Shown piece after piece: positions 1-10,400 of a DNA stretch of 64,000 bases. Location: contig NZ_SHNN01000003.1 in the NCBI RefSeq assembly GCF_026262625.1, forward strand, positions 434,001-498,000, read 5' to 3'. Position numbers and translations under genes: made by a program. The stretch comes from Candidatus Litorirhabdus singularis. GTDB lineage: Bacteria; Pseudomonadota; Gammaproteobacteria; Pseudomonadales; Halieaceae. The notes under the pieces were generated by a model. The model was not told the DNA's origin. It did no database searches and saw only the letters and a program-made list of their open reading frames with translations. Each line of letters opens with the position of its first letter. Positions within the stretch are counted from its first letter, which is position 1.

Positions 1-500
1 TGTTAGTTCTGGATGTCGATGGCATACTCTCCAATGGGTTACTCATCTACGGAAATCAGGGTGAAGAGATGAAAACGTTTCACACTGAAGATGGACTGGG
101 TATCAAACTACTACAACGATCAGGCATCGAGGTCGCCATCATTACCGGACGTGAGTCTGCCATTGTTGCCCGGCGCGCCAGCGAACTGGGCATTGAGCGA
201 CTGATACAGGGACGTGAAGATAAACTGCATGCGTTACGTGAACTTGTCGCTGAGCTGGAAGTCGAACTACATGAAGTCGCCTACATGGGCGACGACCTGC
301 CCGACCTGGCCGCTATTGCCAAGGTCGGTCTTGGCATGACCGTCGCAAGTGCCAACCCGTTTGTAAAGGAACATGCGCTCTGGTGCAGTCAGCGCAGCGC
401 CGGTCGGGGTGCTGTGCGAGAAGCGGCGGAGTTCATTCTCCAGGCGCAGGGCAAATTGGATGACATTAGACAACGTTACCTCAGCGGCGAGCCCGGTTGA
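1..500 (+). CDS. kdsC: KDO-8-phosphate phosphatase KdsC (5' end cut by window)
   Basis: Hydrolyses 3-deoxy-D-manno-octulosonate 8-phosphate to KDO in the cytoplasm, the step before CMP-KDO formation in lipopolysaccharide inner-core synthesis. The gene is open at the left edge; the first complete codon is at position 3. The HAD nucleophile motif LDVDGILSNG lies within the first ten or so visible residues, and the later GDDLPDLAAIAKVGLGMTV segment holds the acidic loop of the C1-type HAD fold. About 165 residues are visible, so only a short N-terminus is missing. It is the first visible gene of the Lpt/RpoN cluster. An internal ATG at 69 is not the real start because the catalytic motif lies upstream of it. 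Confidence 0.93.
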   Translation, partial: LVLDVDGILSNGLLIYGNQGEEMKTFHTEDGLGIKLLQRSGIEVAIITGRESAIVARRASELGIERLIQGREDKLHALRELVAELEVELHEVAYMGDDLPDLAAIAKVGLGMTVASANPFVKEHALWCSQRSAGRGAVREAAEFILQAQGKLDDIRQRYLSGEPG

Positions 501-520
501 GCAGACAAGGAGCACCAGCA

Positions 521-574
521 ATCTCTAGCAAACACACCATTTCTGGACAACACACTATCTCTGGCAAACACCTT
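521..574 (+). repeat. three tandem 18-bp imperfect repeats between kdsC and lptA
   Basis: Three consecutive 18-bp units at 521-538, 539-556 and 557-574 share the pattern ATnTCTnGnnAACACnnn. If read through in the lptA frame they would encode repeated ISxxHT hexapeptides. They occupy the short gap where lptC is normally found. Confidence 0.7.
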
Positions 575-592
575 GCAGCTATAATTTGCAGC

Positions 593-1165
593 ATGACCTA
601 CTACAGAACACTCTACCAGGGCATGTGTCTGGCGCTATGCTTTGCGCTGCTTCCACAACTTGCACTGGCGCTTCCAGACGACAAAGATCAGCCCATTTAT
701 ATTGAAGCTGACGAGGCCGTGCGTGATGAAAAAAGTGGTCTGACCCTGTATCGCGGCAATGTCACCATCAGGCAGGGCACCTTACGTATCGACGCACAGG
801 AAGTGAACATCTTCGATATCGAAACCCAGGCCGACAAAATCGTCGCAACTGGTAGTCCCGCGCGCATTGAGCAACAGCGCACACTGGAAGGCGCGGTCAT
901 GCACGCTGAAGGTAATACCATCGAGTATTTCAAGGAAGAGGAAAGAGTCTTCATTCGCGAGAACGCCATGCTGGAGCAAGACGGATCTATCGTCCAAAGT
1001 GACACGATCGAATACTTCATTAATCAGGAACTGGTCAAGGCCGCTACCGACCAAAGCGTCGGCGATAGCAAAAGCCGCGTGGAAGTAGTAATACCTGCGC
1101 ATCGGGTAGAAGCAGAGCAGCAAGACCGCCCCACGCCGCCGCCGTCTGCTCCGAGCGCGGAGTAA
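593..1165 (+). CDS. lptA: lipopolysaccharide transport periplasmic protein LptA
   Basis: Periplasmic beta-jellyroll protein that bridges the inner-membrane LptBFGC complex and outer-membrane LptDE for LPS export. I chose the ATG at 593. It gives 190 residues, close to the family norm, and opens directly into a signal peptide ([23 protein letters not shown], about residues 3-25). The mature region has the OstA-like repeats, such as [14 protein letters not shown] followed by [17 protein letters not shown]. The reading frame stays open upstream to a TTG at 497 that overlaps the kdsC stop, but that would add 32 residues of repeat-derived sequence before the signal peptide. lptB follows 4 bp downstream. 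No lptC gene is present between kdsC and this gene. Confidence 0.92.
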   Translation: MTYYRTLYQGMCLALCFALLPQLALALPDDKDQPIYIEADEAVRDEKSGLTLYRGNVTIRQGTLRIDAQEVNIFDIETQADKIVATGSPARIEQQRTLEGAVMHAEGNTIEYFKEEERVFIRENAMLEQDGSIVQSDTIEYFINQELVKAATDQSVGDSKSRVEVVIPAHRVEAEQQDRPTPPPSAPSAE

Positions 1166-1169
1166 TAGC

Positions 1170-1895
1170 ATGGGCTTACTGAAGGCCAATAACCTGGCGA
1201 AAAGTTACGGTGGCCGCAGCGTTGTCAAAGACGTCTCCATGGAAGTTGAACGCGGCCAGATCGTTGGCCTGCTCGGGCCGAACGGCTGTGGCAAGACCAC
1301 TTGCTTCTATATGATTGTGGGGATTATTGCTGCAGACCAGGGCAACGTCAGCATTGATGATGAAGATATAACCGCGCTCCCCATGCACGGACGGGCCCGC
1401 CGTGGCATTGGTTATCTGCCCCAGGAAGCCTCTATATTCCGCAAGCTAAGCGTAACTCAGAACATCTATTCGATCCTGGAAACCCGCAAAGATTTGAATC
1501 GCGCGCAGCGTCTGGAGAAACTTGAGTCGTTACTCGAGGAATTCCATATCACCCATATTCGCGACAGCAAAGGTATCGCATTGTCCGGTGGTGAGAGGCG
1601 TCGGGTCGAAATCGCCCGCAGTCTGGCGACTGACCCGGATTTTATCCTGCTAGATGAGCCATTCGCGGGCGTCGATCCCATCTCGATCAACGATATCAAG
1701 CAGATCGTCAAACAACTGCAGAGTCGTGGTATTGGCACCTTGATTACCGACCACAATGTTCGCGACACGCTCGATATCTGCGAAAAGGCCTTTATCATGG
1801 GCGAAGGTCATATCATCGCCGCTGGCACAGCCGACGATATTCTCAACAATGAGAAGGTCCGCAGTACCTATTTAGGCGAAGACTTCCGTCTCTGA
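1170..1895 (+). CDS. lptB: LPS export ABC transporter ATP-binding protein LptB
   Basis: Cytoplasmic ATPase that powers LPS extraction by LptFG from the inner membrane. The 241-residue protein has Walker [10 protein letters not shown] at residues 36-44, a Q-loop in YLPQEAS, the LSGGERRR signature, Walker [13 protein letters not shown] and the switch His in TDHNVRDT. The [10 protein letters not shown] stretch after the signature is typical of LptB. The start ATG at 1170 is 4 bp after the lptA stop, with GCGGAG about 9 nt upstream, so translation is probably coupled. Confidence 0.97.
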   Translation: MGLLKANNLAKSYGGRSVVKDVSMEVERGQIVGLLGPNGCGKTTCFYMIVGIIAADQGNVSIDDEDITALPMHGRARRGIGYLPQEASIFRKLSVTQNIYSILETRKDLNRAQRLEKLESLLEEFHITHIRDSKGIALSGGERRRVEIARSLATDPDFILLDEPFAGVDPISINDIKQIVKQLQSRGIGTLITDHNVRDTLDICEKAFIMGEGHIIAAGTADDILNNEKVRSTYLGEDFRL

Positions 1896-2079
1896 GAGCC
1901 TGTCTCTGCGCTCTGAGTGTGAGCGACTTCACACGAATTCCAAAAAACATGCCATTTTCGTGCCAAAATTGAGTTTTGTTGGTTGCCTCGGCTATGGGCG
2001 GCGGCTACACTCGATGAAAATACAGGGATAAACAGCGGGTTTCGGCTCCACCGATATTTGGTTCGAAGCCCCGATTATT

Positions 2080-3567
2080 ATGAAACAATCGCTGCAATTA
2101 AAGCTTGGCCAACAGCTGACGATGACTCCTCAGTTGCAGCAGGCTATCAGGCTTTTGCAGCTCTCCACCCTCGATCTACAACAAGAAATTCAGCAAGCCC
2201 TGGACAGCAATCCTATGCTTGAGGTTCCGGATTTCCCAGACGAGGGCGGCGATAGCACAGATGGCAATAACGAGACGCCCTCGCCCGAGGCGACCAGCGA
2301 ACAGGCAGGACCCGAGGAACTGATGGAGCTGGCTCAAGGTGGAGAGTCGCTGGGTGACACGATTCCCGACGACCTTCCCGTGGATACGCAATGGGAAGAC
2401 GTCTACCAGGCGCCGGTCAGCGTCGGTAGCGGTGGCTCCGATTACGGCGACAATGACTATGATGGTCGCCTGGAGCAGACGGAAACACTCCAGGAACGCT
2501 TGAGCTGGCAGCTTAACCTGACCCGTTTCTCAGATCTGGACCGTTACATTGCCGTTGCCATCATTGATGCCACCAATAACATGGGACGCCTCAGCGTGAG
2601 TGCCGAAAAGATCTGGGAGGGATTTGATCCAGAACTGGAAATAGAACTGGACGAGGTCATGGCGGTGCTGCATCGCTTGCAGCAGTTTGACCCACCTGGA
2701 GTCTGCACCCATGACTTGCAGGAATGCCTGCTGGTGCAACTGCGACAACTGCCTGAAACGACCGAGCACCTGGCCCAAGCCAAGATGGTGGTGTCCAGAC
2801 ACATTACCTTACTGGCGACCCGAGACTACGCGCAGTTAATGCGCCGCGCGCGTCTGCGCGAGCCAGAGTTGAAGGCCGTACTCGAATTGATTCAGACTCT
2901 CACGCCTAACCCCGGCGAAAACCTGGGAGATGACGGCACCGAATATATTGTTCCCGATGTTTTCGTGAGTCGACGCGGGGGTACTTGGGTAGTAGAGCTC
3001 AACCCGGACATTGCCCCGAAAATCCGTATTAATGCCGAGTATGCCGGGCTGGTAAAACGCGCCAACAGTAGCGCAGACAATACCTACCTGCGCGATAACC
3101 TGCAGGAAGCTCGCTGGTTTCTCAAGAGCCTGCAGAGTCGCAATGAAACCCTGATGAAAGTGGCGACCAAGATTGTTGAGAGGCAGCGGGGTTTTCTGGA
3201 GTTCGGAGCCGAAGCCATGAAACCACTGGTACTCCACGATATTGCCGATGCCATCGAGATGCATGAATCAACCATCTCGCGAGTGACCACTCAAAAATAT
3301 ATGCACACACCGCGAGGCATATTCGAGTTAAAATACTTTTTCTCAAGCCATGTGAATACTGCGGCGGGGGGCGAATGCTCATCCACCGCTATTAGGGCAT
3401 TAATCAGAAAGCTGGTCGATGCAGAAAACCCCCGTAAGCCGCTAAGTGACAACAAGATCACTAGCTTGCTGGAAGATCAGGGAATCAAGGTGGCGCGCAG
3501 AACCATCGCAAAGTATCGTGAGTCCCTGTCAATCCCGCCCTCCAACGAACGTAAGCAATTGGTTTGA
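2080..3567 (+). CDS. rpoN: RNA polymerase sigma-54 factor RpoN
   Basis: Alternative sigma factor that directs transcription from -24/-12 promoters with the help of enhancer-binding ATPases. In its 495 residues it has the Gln/Leu-rich region I ([20 protein letters not shown], about residues 9-28), an acidic linker at about 45-120, the core-binding region, the HTH ([21 protein letters not shown]) and the C-terminal RpoN box [10 protein letters not shown]. It lies 184 bp after lptB and is followed by hpf, ptsN, rapZ and ptsO, the standard gammaproteobacterial nitrogen-PTS neighbourhood. Confidence 0.98.
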   Translation: MKQSLQLKLGQQLTMTPQLQQAIRLLQLSTLDLQQEIQQALDSNPMLEVPDFPDEGGDSTDGNNETPSPEATSEQAGPEELMELAQGGESLGDTIPDDLPVDTQWEDVYQAPVSVGSGGSDYGDNDYDGRLEQTETLQERLSWQLNLTRFSDLDRYIAVAIIDATNNMGRLSVSAEKIWEGFDPELEIELDEVMAVLHRLQQFDPPGVCTHDLQECLLVQLRQLPETTEHLAQAKMVVSRHITLLATRDYAQLMRRARLREPELKAVLELIQTLTPNPGENLGDDGTEYIVPDVFVSRRGGTWVVELNPDIAPKIRINAEYAGLVKRANSSADNTYLRDNLQEARWFLKSLQSRNETLMKVATKIVERQRGFLEFGAEAMKPLVLHDIADAIEMHESTISRVTTQKYMHTPRGIFELKYFFSSHVNTAAGGECSSTAIRALIRKLVDAENPRKPLSDNKITSLLEDQGIKVARRTIAKYRESLSIPPSNERKQLV

Positions 3568-3597
3568 GGGTCATCCATTCCGCACAAGGAGCACACT

Positions 3598-3885
3598 ATG
3601 CAAATTAATATCAGTGGCCATCACGTTGAAGTTACTCCCGCCTTGCGAGAATACGTACTGAGCAAGCTCGAAAGGCTGCAGCGCCACTTTGACCAGATCA
3701 CCAATACCGATGTCACTCTAATCGTTGAAAAAATGGTTCAAAAAGCGGAGGCGTCAGTCCACGTTTCGGGTGCAGACATCTATGCCCAGTCCGAGTCCGA
3801 TGACATGTATACCGCCATCGATCTGCTGGCAGACAAGCTGGACCGGCAGTTAATCAAGCATAAGGAAAAGCATCGCGGACACTGA
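3598..3885 (+). CDS. hpf: ribosome hibernation-promoting factor, short form
   Basis: Binds in the decoding channel of the 30S subunit and promotes 100S ribosome dimers in stationary phase. At 95 residues it is the short HPF type without the long-form dimerisation tail. It shows the conserved QINISGHHVEVTPALREYVLSKLERL start and the DMYTAIDLLADKLDRQLIKHKEKH end. An AAGGAG ribosome-binding site lies about 8 nt before the ATG. It sits between rpoN and ptsN as in Pseudomonas. Confidence 0.96.
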   Translation: MQINISGHHVEVTPALREYVLSKLERLQRHFDQITNTDVTLIVEKMVQKAEASVHVSGADIYAQSESDDMYTAIDLLADKLDRQLIKHKEKHRGH

Positions 3886-3888
3886 CCT

Positions 3889-4365
3889 ATGCCCGCTCCT
3901 ACTCTCGATCTACGTGGCACTCTCACGCTGGCCAGAACCCTGTGCCATGCCCCAGGAGTCAGCAAAAAACGCCTGTTTGAAACTGCCGCGGCACTGATTC
4001 ATGAAGATCAACCGCACCTGGAAGTCAGCGATATTTTCGCCAAGTTCCTGGCGCGGGAGAAGCTCGGTAGTACTGCTCTGGGCGATGGCATCGCTATTCC
4101 ACACTGCCGCATCGGCAATTGCCAACGCGCTTTGGGCACGCTGATCACCTTGGCGGACCCTATCGACTTCGATGCCCCGGACGAACAGCGCATAGATGTG
4201 CTATTTCTATTGCTAGTGCCAGAAGAAGCCCATCAAGAGCACCTCAACCTGTTAGCAGGTCTGGCGCGCAATCTAAGCAGCATCGATTATCGTCAAGGTC
4301 TGCGTGATGCAAAGGATGCGGCAGCACTCTACAAGTTCGCTATTGATTTCAAGTTACCGGCCTGA
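3889..4365 (+). CDS. ptsN: nitrogen PTS EIIA component PtsN
   Basis: Regulatory phosphoacceptor of the nitrogen phosphotransferase system; it takes phosphate from NPr and controls potassium and nitrogen-related targets. The fold is EIIA of the mannitol/fructose type, 158 residues, with the phosphorylated His expected at residue 72 in GDGIAIPHCR. The gene begins 3 bp after the hpf stop, and rapZ starts 3 bp after its end, so these genes are almost certainly cotranscribed. The partner phosphocarrier is encoded at 5238. Confidence 0.96.
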   Translation: MPAPTLDLRGTLTLARTLCHAPGVSKKRLFETAAALIHEDQPHLEVSDIFAKFLAREKLGSTALGDGIAIPHCRIGNCQRALGTLITLADPIDFDAPDEQRIDVLFLLLVPEEAHQEHLNLLAGLARNLSSIDYRQGLRDAKDAAALYKFAIDFKLPA

Positions 4366-4368
4366 CAC

Positions 4369-5226
4369 GTGCATTTGGTCGTCATAAGCGGACGCTCGGG
4401 CTCTGGCAAAAGCACCGCGCTGCACCAGTTGGAAGACGAGGGTTACTACTGCATCGACAATATGCCCGCGCGCCTACTGCCGGGCTTATTCGACACCGAT
4501 GAAGGCAATACACCGCTCGCCGCCGGTATCGCAGTGTGCATAGACTCCCGCAACATCTTGAAGGACCTGGAGCAGTTCCCTGCATTGCTGGAATCGTTGC
4601 CGCCCGATGTAGACACCGATGTGGTTTTTCTCGACGCAGAAGACGCCGCGCTGCTGATGCGGTTCAGCGAGACGCGCCGACGACACCCCCTGAGCGATGA
4701 CAATACCTCTCTGGCGGAGGCGATTCGGCAGGAGTCCGCGTTATTGGAGCCACTGGCCAGCCGCGCCTCGCTACTAATCGATACCAGCCAGATGACTATT
4801 TACGAACTGCGCTCTGCAATTCGCCAACGCATTCTGGGAAATCGCAGCGGCGATATGTCGGTATTATTCCAGTCTTTCGGCTTCAAGCGCGGGCTCCCCA
4901 GTGAATCCGACTTGATTTACGATTTACGTATGCTGCCCAACCCGCACTGGGATGCAAAACTGCGCAAACTGAATGGCAGAGATTCAGACGTCATCGCCTA
5001 TCTGCAGCAGCAACCGGTGGTGGAAGAATATTATCAGGATATATGCCGGTTTCTGGACCGCTGGCTACCTGAGTACCAGGCCAATAACCGCAGCTACATG
5101 ACGATTGCTCTCGGTTGTACCGGCGGCCAACATCGTTCAGTATACGTCACCGAGCGCTTGTATGAACGCTACCGACAGAGCTATTCCGAAGTTCATATCA
5201 GGCACCGCGAACTACTTCACTGGTAG
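4369..5226 (+). CDS. rapZ: RNase adapter protein RapZ
   Basis: Nucleotide-binding protein that in enterobacteria delivers the sRNA GlmZ to RNase E and senses glucosamine-6-phosphate. The 285-residue protein has Walker A GRSGSGKST at residues 8-16 and the C-terminal GCTGGQHRSVYVTERL motif that is diagnostic of the family. The start is GTG at 4369, 3 bp after ptsN. Whether GlmZ-type RNAs are the targets outside enterobacteria cannot be told from this sequence. Confidence 0.96.
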   Translation: MHLVVISGRSGSGKSTALHQLEDEGYYCIDNMPARLLPGLFDTDEGNTPLAAGIAVCIDSRNILKDLEQFPALLESLPPDVDTDVVFLDAEDAALLMRFSETRRRHPLSDDNTSLAEAIRQESALLEPLASRASLLIDTSQMTIYELRSAIRQRILGNRSGDMSVLFQSFGFKRGLPSESDLIYDLRMLPNPHWDAKLRKLNGRDSDVIAYLQQQPVVEEYYQDICRFLDRWLPEYQANNRSYMTIALGCTGGQHRSVYVTERLYERYRQSYSEVHIRHRELLHW

Positions 5227-5237
5227 ACGGAACGCCT

Positions 5238-5507
5238 ATGATCCAGCGCGAAATAACCATTATCAACAAACTGGGCTTGCACGCCAGGGCTGCGGCCAAG
5301 TTCGTCAGCTGCGCCACCGCATTTTCCAGTCAGGTTCGAGTGGGTCAGAACGGCGACCTGGTGGACGGCAAGAGTATTATGTCAATCATGATGTTGGCCG
5401 CCGCCAAGGGCAGCGTTTTACAACTCGAGGTGGAGGGTAACGACGAGCAGGCCGCGCTGGACGCGCTGGTCGCTCTCATAGAAAATCGATTCGACGAGGC
5501 AGAGTAA
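5238..5507 (+). CDS. ptsO: nitrogen PTS phosphocarrier NPr
   Basis: HPr-like phosphocarrier passing phosphate from EI-Ntr (PtsP) to PtsN. At 89 residues it has the active His at residue 15 in NKLGLHARAAAKFV and the SIMSIMMLAAAKGS segment where HPr-type proteins carry the regulatory serine. It starts 11 bp after rapZ; the downstream mgtE GTG follows its stop codon directly. Confidence 0.96.
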   Translation: MIQREITIINKLGLHARAAAKFVSCATAFSSQVRVGQNGDLVDGKSIMSIMMLAAAKGSVLQLEVEGNDEQAALDALVALIENRFDEAE

Positions 5508-6866
5508 GTGCCCGCCCGCCACGACCCCGACAATACGCAGAACCAACTAAAGGAGCTCAATAGAGCACTCGACCGTGGCAGCGTAACCGAGGCCAGGCGC
5601 ATGCTCGAGCTGCTCCCGGCTCCGGATGTCGCGCACCTGTTAGAGTCATCCCCGCCACAGAGCCGCAGCGAGCTCTGGGAACTCATAGACGACCAGAGTG
5701 AAGGCGACGTTCTTCAAGAACTCAGTGATGAAATCCAGTCCCAGTTCCTGCGCACCATGGACGCCGAAGAAGTGGCTGCAGCGGCAGCCGGCATGGACGT
5801 CGATGATGTCGCGGACATGCTGCAGCAACTGTCGGAGCCAGTGCTACAGGAAGTACTGGATTCGATGACCCTGCAGGATCGCACGCGGGTGGAGCAGATA
5901 CTCAATTACGCCGACGATACCGCCGGCGGTTTGATGAATACTGACGCCATCACCGTGCGCCCGCCCCATACCATGGACGTTGTCCTGCGCTACCTGCGAC
6001 GTCACAGCGAAATACCCGAGATGACCGATAATTTGATTGTCGTTAATCGCGCCGACGAATTCATAGGTCTGCTGCCGCTATCTACGCTGCTGGTCTCTGA
6101 CCCGCATGCGACAGTCCGGGAAATGATGGTCACAGATGTGGAAGCGATTCCCGCGGCGATGCACGACAGCGAGGTGGCCAGCTTGTTCGAACGCCATGAC
6201 CTGGTCTCGGCGCCGGTTATTGATCAGCATGGCAAGTTACTCGGTCGCATCACCATTGACGATGTCGTCGACGTGATTCGTGAAGATGCCGATCACTCTT
6301 TAATGAGCATGGCGGGGCTGGACGAGGACGAGGACACTTTCGCCCCGGTGATGGCCACTACGCCGCGACGCGCTATCTGGTTGGGCATCAACCTGCTAAC
6401 AGCGTTCCTCGCTTCCGGCGTTATCAACATGTTTCAGGATACGCTGGAAAAAGTCGTGGCGCTGGCGGTACTGATGCCTATTGTTGCGAGCATGGGGGGT
6501 GTTGCGGGCACTCAGACCCTCACCGTTATCGTGCGCGGCCTGGCACTGGGGCAGATTGGTCATAGCAACCGCAACTGGCTTATTGTCCGGGAGGTTACCG
6601 TCGGTCTGATCAATGGCATACTCTGGTCTCTGGTGGTGGCAGTGGCGGCGTCGCTCTGGTTTCAAGACCCTTTAATCGGTCTGATTATCGCCGCAGCGAT
6701 GGTCATTAATCTGCTGATGGCAGCGCTAGCCGGCACCATTATTCCGCTCACCCTTAAGCGCTTCAAGATCGATCCCGCGCTGGCTGGTAGCGTGGTTCTG
6801 ACCACGGTGACCGACGTCACTGGTTTTCTATCATTCCTAGGTTTGGCAACAATTTTTTATGCATGA
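5508..6866 (+). CDS. mgtE: magnesium transporter MgtE
   Basis: Gated inner-membrane magnesium channel. Its 452 residues contain an N-terminal helical MgtE_N domain (about 1-130), two CBS domains (about 130-255; MTDNLIVVNRADEFIGLLPLS is in the first) and a five-helix membrane domain (about 285-452) with PIVASMGGVAGTQTLTVIVRGLALG, the conserved pore segment. The start GTG at 5508 immediately follows the ptsO stop. yjgA overlaps its last 8 bp. Confidence 0.94.
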   Translation: MPARHDPDNTQNQLKELNRALDRGSVTEARRMLELLPAPDVAHLLESSPPQSRSELWELIDDQSEGDVLQELSDEIQSQFLRTMDAEEVAAAAAGMDVDDVADMLQQLSEPVLQEVLDSMTLQDRTRVEQILNYADDTAGGLMNTDAITVRPPHTMDVVLRYLRRHSEIPEMTDNLIVVNRADEFIGLLPLSTLLVSDPHATVREMMVTDVEAIPAAMHDSEVASLFERHDLVSAPVIDQHGKLLGRITIDDVVDVIREDADHSLMSMAGLDEDEDTFAPVMATTPRRAIWLGINLLTAFLASGVINMFQDTLEKVVALAVLMPIVASMGGVAGTQTLTVIVRGLALGQIGHSNRNWLIVREVTVGLINGILWSLVVAVAASLWFQDPLIGLIIAAAMVINLLMAALAGTIIPLTLKRFKIDPALAGSVVLTTVTDVTGFLSFLGLATIFYA

Positions 6867-7377
6867 TAACGAAGAAGAAGAAGAAGATTTAGGCCCCAGC
6901 AAATCGGCACTGAAGCGGGAAATGACAGCGCTACAGAAAGTCGGCGAGCAGCTGGTCGGTTTGAGCGAGCGTGAGCTGGCCAAAATGCCGATTGACGATG
7001 AAAATCTGTCAGAGGCTATAACACTGGCGCGGCGCATCAAGTCGAACAGTGGACGCCGGCGCCAACTGCAATATATCGGCAAGCTGATGCGGGGCATAGA
7101 TGCCAGCGCATTGATCTTCGCACTGGAAGAACTGCACCAGCAAGGTCAAGCGGAAGCCAAAGCCTTTCAGGCGCTCGAGTTACTGCGTGAGAATATTCTT
7201 GGGGGCGATGCTGACGCGATTGAAACTGTAGTGCGGGATTACCCCAATGCCGACCGTCAGCAATTGCGGCAATTGCAGCGCCAGCATCAAAAAGAGCAGA
7301 GCGCGGACAAACCCCCGGTCGCTAGCCGCAAGTTATTCAAGTACCTACGCGAACTCGCTGAATCAGAAGACGATTGA
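6859..7377 (+). CDS. darP: ribosome biogenesis factor YjgA/DarP (DUF615)
   Basis: Small protein that associates with pre-50S particles and helps peptidyl-transferase centre assembly. The 172 residues show the DUF615 pattern: an acidic start, then GPSKSALKREMTALQKVGEQLV and the basic IKSNSGRRRQLQYIGKLMR stretch. It overlaps mgtE by 8 bp and is convergent with yhdP, whose stop lies 46 bp away. Confidence 0.93.
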   Translation: MHDNEEEEEDLGPSKSALKREMTALQKVGEQLVGLSERELAKMPIDDENLSEAITLARRIKSNSGRRRQLQYIGKLMRGIDASALIFALEELHQQGQAEAKAFQALELLRENILGGDADAIETVVRDYPNADRQQLRQLQRQHQKEQSADKPPVASRKLFKYLRELAESEDD

Positions 7378-7423
7378 GCCGGCACAAGGTGCTGCGAGAA
7401 ACGCGATAACGCACTAGCTAGAC

Positions 7424-10400
7424 TCAATCTACAGGCACAGCTTTGAGGGTACTGGAGGGCGCAACTTCAGGTACTGGATCCGGCACTGGATCCGGTAATG
7501 TCTCCGGTAATGCCTCAGTTTTGATCTCACCTTTGACCTCAGCTTTGACCTCAGCTGGAATCACTAGCTCGGTTTCCTCTGCGGCGTCAGGCTCCGCAGC
7601 TTCGGGCCCTGCCGCTGATGGCTCTGCGCTTTGATTCGCTGCCGGCACAGCCACCTCTTCACTAGTGAGGACATCTACTGCAGCAGGACTGGTGGGGAGC
7701 TCCGGGGCACGCCCATTCTGAGGAGGCGTCACATCGTCGAAGATACGCTTAAAGTCGACTTCCGGGTTATTCCATGGTCCCTCGATGTTGTAGATTGCGC
7801 TGCTAAAGCGGTCCATCTGCTCACTAAAAATCTGACTAACAACAAACACCCCTGCGGCCACCGGCAGACCCGCAACCAGAGCGGCTATCCAGGGTAGATT
7901 ACTGGCAACCGGCAGCGTCGCCACCAGCTCTCCGGCCACTGTCTCGGACCCTATATCCGCCAGTCCAACAAACTGAAAGCGACTGCCGCGGCCGGCGACG
8001 TCGATCAGCGGCACGTCGATAACATCATTATCAAATAGCAACTCGCCAGTGATCGAATCGAAAGGCACCCCCGACTTGGCCAGTGAATTCAGGTCCAGAC
8101 TTAACCGCCGCACAAATTCCGCCAGGTTAACGATAGCCACCACGCGCAGCGTTCCCTCCGCCGCCCCAGATGCATTCAGAAACCGCCCCTCGTCGACGTT
8201 CATTACTAATTGCCCCGATGTCCCCAGCAACGCAAAGTCGAGAGGAGACGCCGGCCAAGCGAGATCTATATCAACTCGCCCGCTATTGGTTTCAATGATA
8301 CGTTCATAGCTGAAGCTAGCCAGTACATCGCCAAAGTCGACAAAATGCACTGGGCCCCATAGACGGGTATCAACCTCATCCCCGCTGCGGCGCCAGTCAA
8401 GATTCATAGGGGCCTCATCGACACCCAACTGCAAGCCCCGCAGATTCCCGAAAATGTCTCGAAACTGCAGTGTGTCTCCCTGCTCCTGCAACGAAAAATT
8501 CAGTTCACCCCAGCGTTGTGAGCCAGACCAGAGGTTTTCAATTTTCCACTCGAAACTCGGTAGCTCCAACTTTGACACCGCATCTGGATCGGCCGCCTTC
8601 AACCACTGCGGATCAATGCCCTGAATATCCAGCCTCTGCAGGTCCAGCTGGACCCAACTCAAGTCATCTGCCACCACCGCAGTGCCATCCAACCACGGCA
8701 AGGCAAAGCCAATCTGCCATTGACCCGGACCCTGCTCCGCATCCAGCAACACGGTGTTGGTACAGATTCCGAGAGCACAAAGCTCGCTAACCTGCAGACC
8801 GCTCACAACAATCGGCATTTCAGGACCAGGCAGGGGTGCAGGTGGCTGTGCGGATGGCTGTGCGGATGGTTCCGACAACGCAACCGACCCAGTTGTCAGG
8901 TCGTCGCCTAAAATATAATTGTCAATAAAGCTCCACCAGGATTCGGCCTCTACAGCAGGCAGCGCGCCACTGATCAGAAATGTGTCCTCTACCACCGGCA
9001 ACGGTTGAGCGTTGAAGCCCAGACTGGCGCCATGATAGCCGCCCGCGTCCAACAACAGGCTCACAAACGCCCGCTCTTCATAGTCAATATCAAGCTGTCT
9101 GCGCTCACCATCCAGCGGCATGGTAAGTCTGAGGTCACTGACCTGTTCCGAGGCTTTGGCAAACCCTGGGGGAAGGTCCAGTGCAACGCCCTGCAGATCA
9201 GAAGCCATGACTATTTGGCCGGTCTCGCCGGGCGGCATCAAAATGTGTAATTCAACCGCAGCAACGCCCGTGGCCAATCGCAGTAAGTCCAACTGCAGCC
9301 AATTTCGCAGTGACTCAGCACCAACCTGACCGTCAACTCTCACGTCCAACAGCCCCGGCCCGTTGTCTGAGGTTTGCTGACTGACACTCGCCAGCAGTGG
9401 CTTGCCCCACAAACTGCCGCGTATATCTGTCGCCGTGAACCCTTCCCGCCAGTCATAATTCAGCTGGCCGCTGATGTCATCAACCGGAACCCCCAACGTC
9501 GCAGTCGTCAGATCCACCGACTCCCATTGAGTCCTGACTGTCACCTTGGGTACGGCGGCAGAATTACCCAGCACCAGTTGTAGATCCAATTCCGTGCTCA
9601 GCTCTCCGTCTAATTCCCAACCCGTGAACGCATCGCCAACAATATTGGCCAGCGGCGAATTGAGCAGCACAGAAAGCCCATCCGCCGCTGCGCCCAATGC
9701 GCTCCCTGTAACAGATAGCTGCATCAGCCCTTGTCCAAACGGCTCCAAATCAAGTTGGGTCACCTGCAGTTCAGAGCCATAAATCTGACCGCGTAAACCA
9801 CTCCCCGAGACGTGACTATCATCAATAAACAGGGTGCCTTCCAGATCACTCAGCGATGGCCAGTCGGGATGGTATTGCAGTATCGCGTCCGCTACGTTGA
9901 AGTAGAGCTGCACGCTGCGCCTATCGGTGGCGCCAGAACGTAAGCTGCCACGAAAGATAAAACCGCCGTGAACTATATCGGCCTCACCAATACTGCCCGC
10001 CAGCCAGTCCAGCAACGAATCTGGTAAGGTATACGGCAGGTACTTGTAGCGGTAGGTTGGGCTGGCATCCTCCAACCCAACCATCAACTCCATCTCCAGG
10101 CCTGCTTCGGTCGCCTGCAGCGGCACGTTCAGGGAGAACAGTCCTCGCACCCGGCCCTCTTCACCAACACCGGTAAACGGCCCGCTAAACAGCTGGAAAT
10201 TCTCCTCGGTCACAAACCAACCCAATTCAGCCGCAAACTCATCGTATTCGAGCGGGTGTCGATAGACAGTGGGGAAACCGAGGGAAAACTCCGATGAGCG
10301 CATTTGCACGGTTCCCACTCGCGGCTCCAGTGCCAGAAAGCCAGCTGCGTTGCGGACCTCCGGCGCACCACGCCAGGAGGCAACACTCAGATCATCAAAA

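Noticed and set aside
497-592. LptA starting at TTG 497, or a shortened LptC fused ahead of LptA
   Set aside because: The extra 32 residues are repeat-derived, contain no LptC motif and would put the signal peptide inside the protein.
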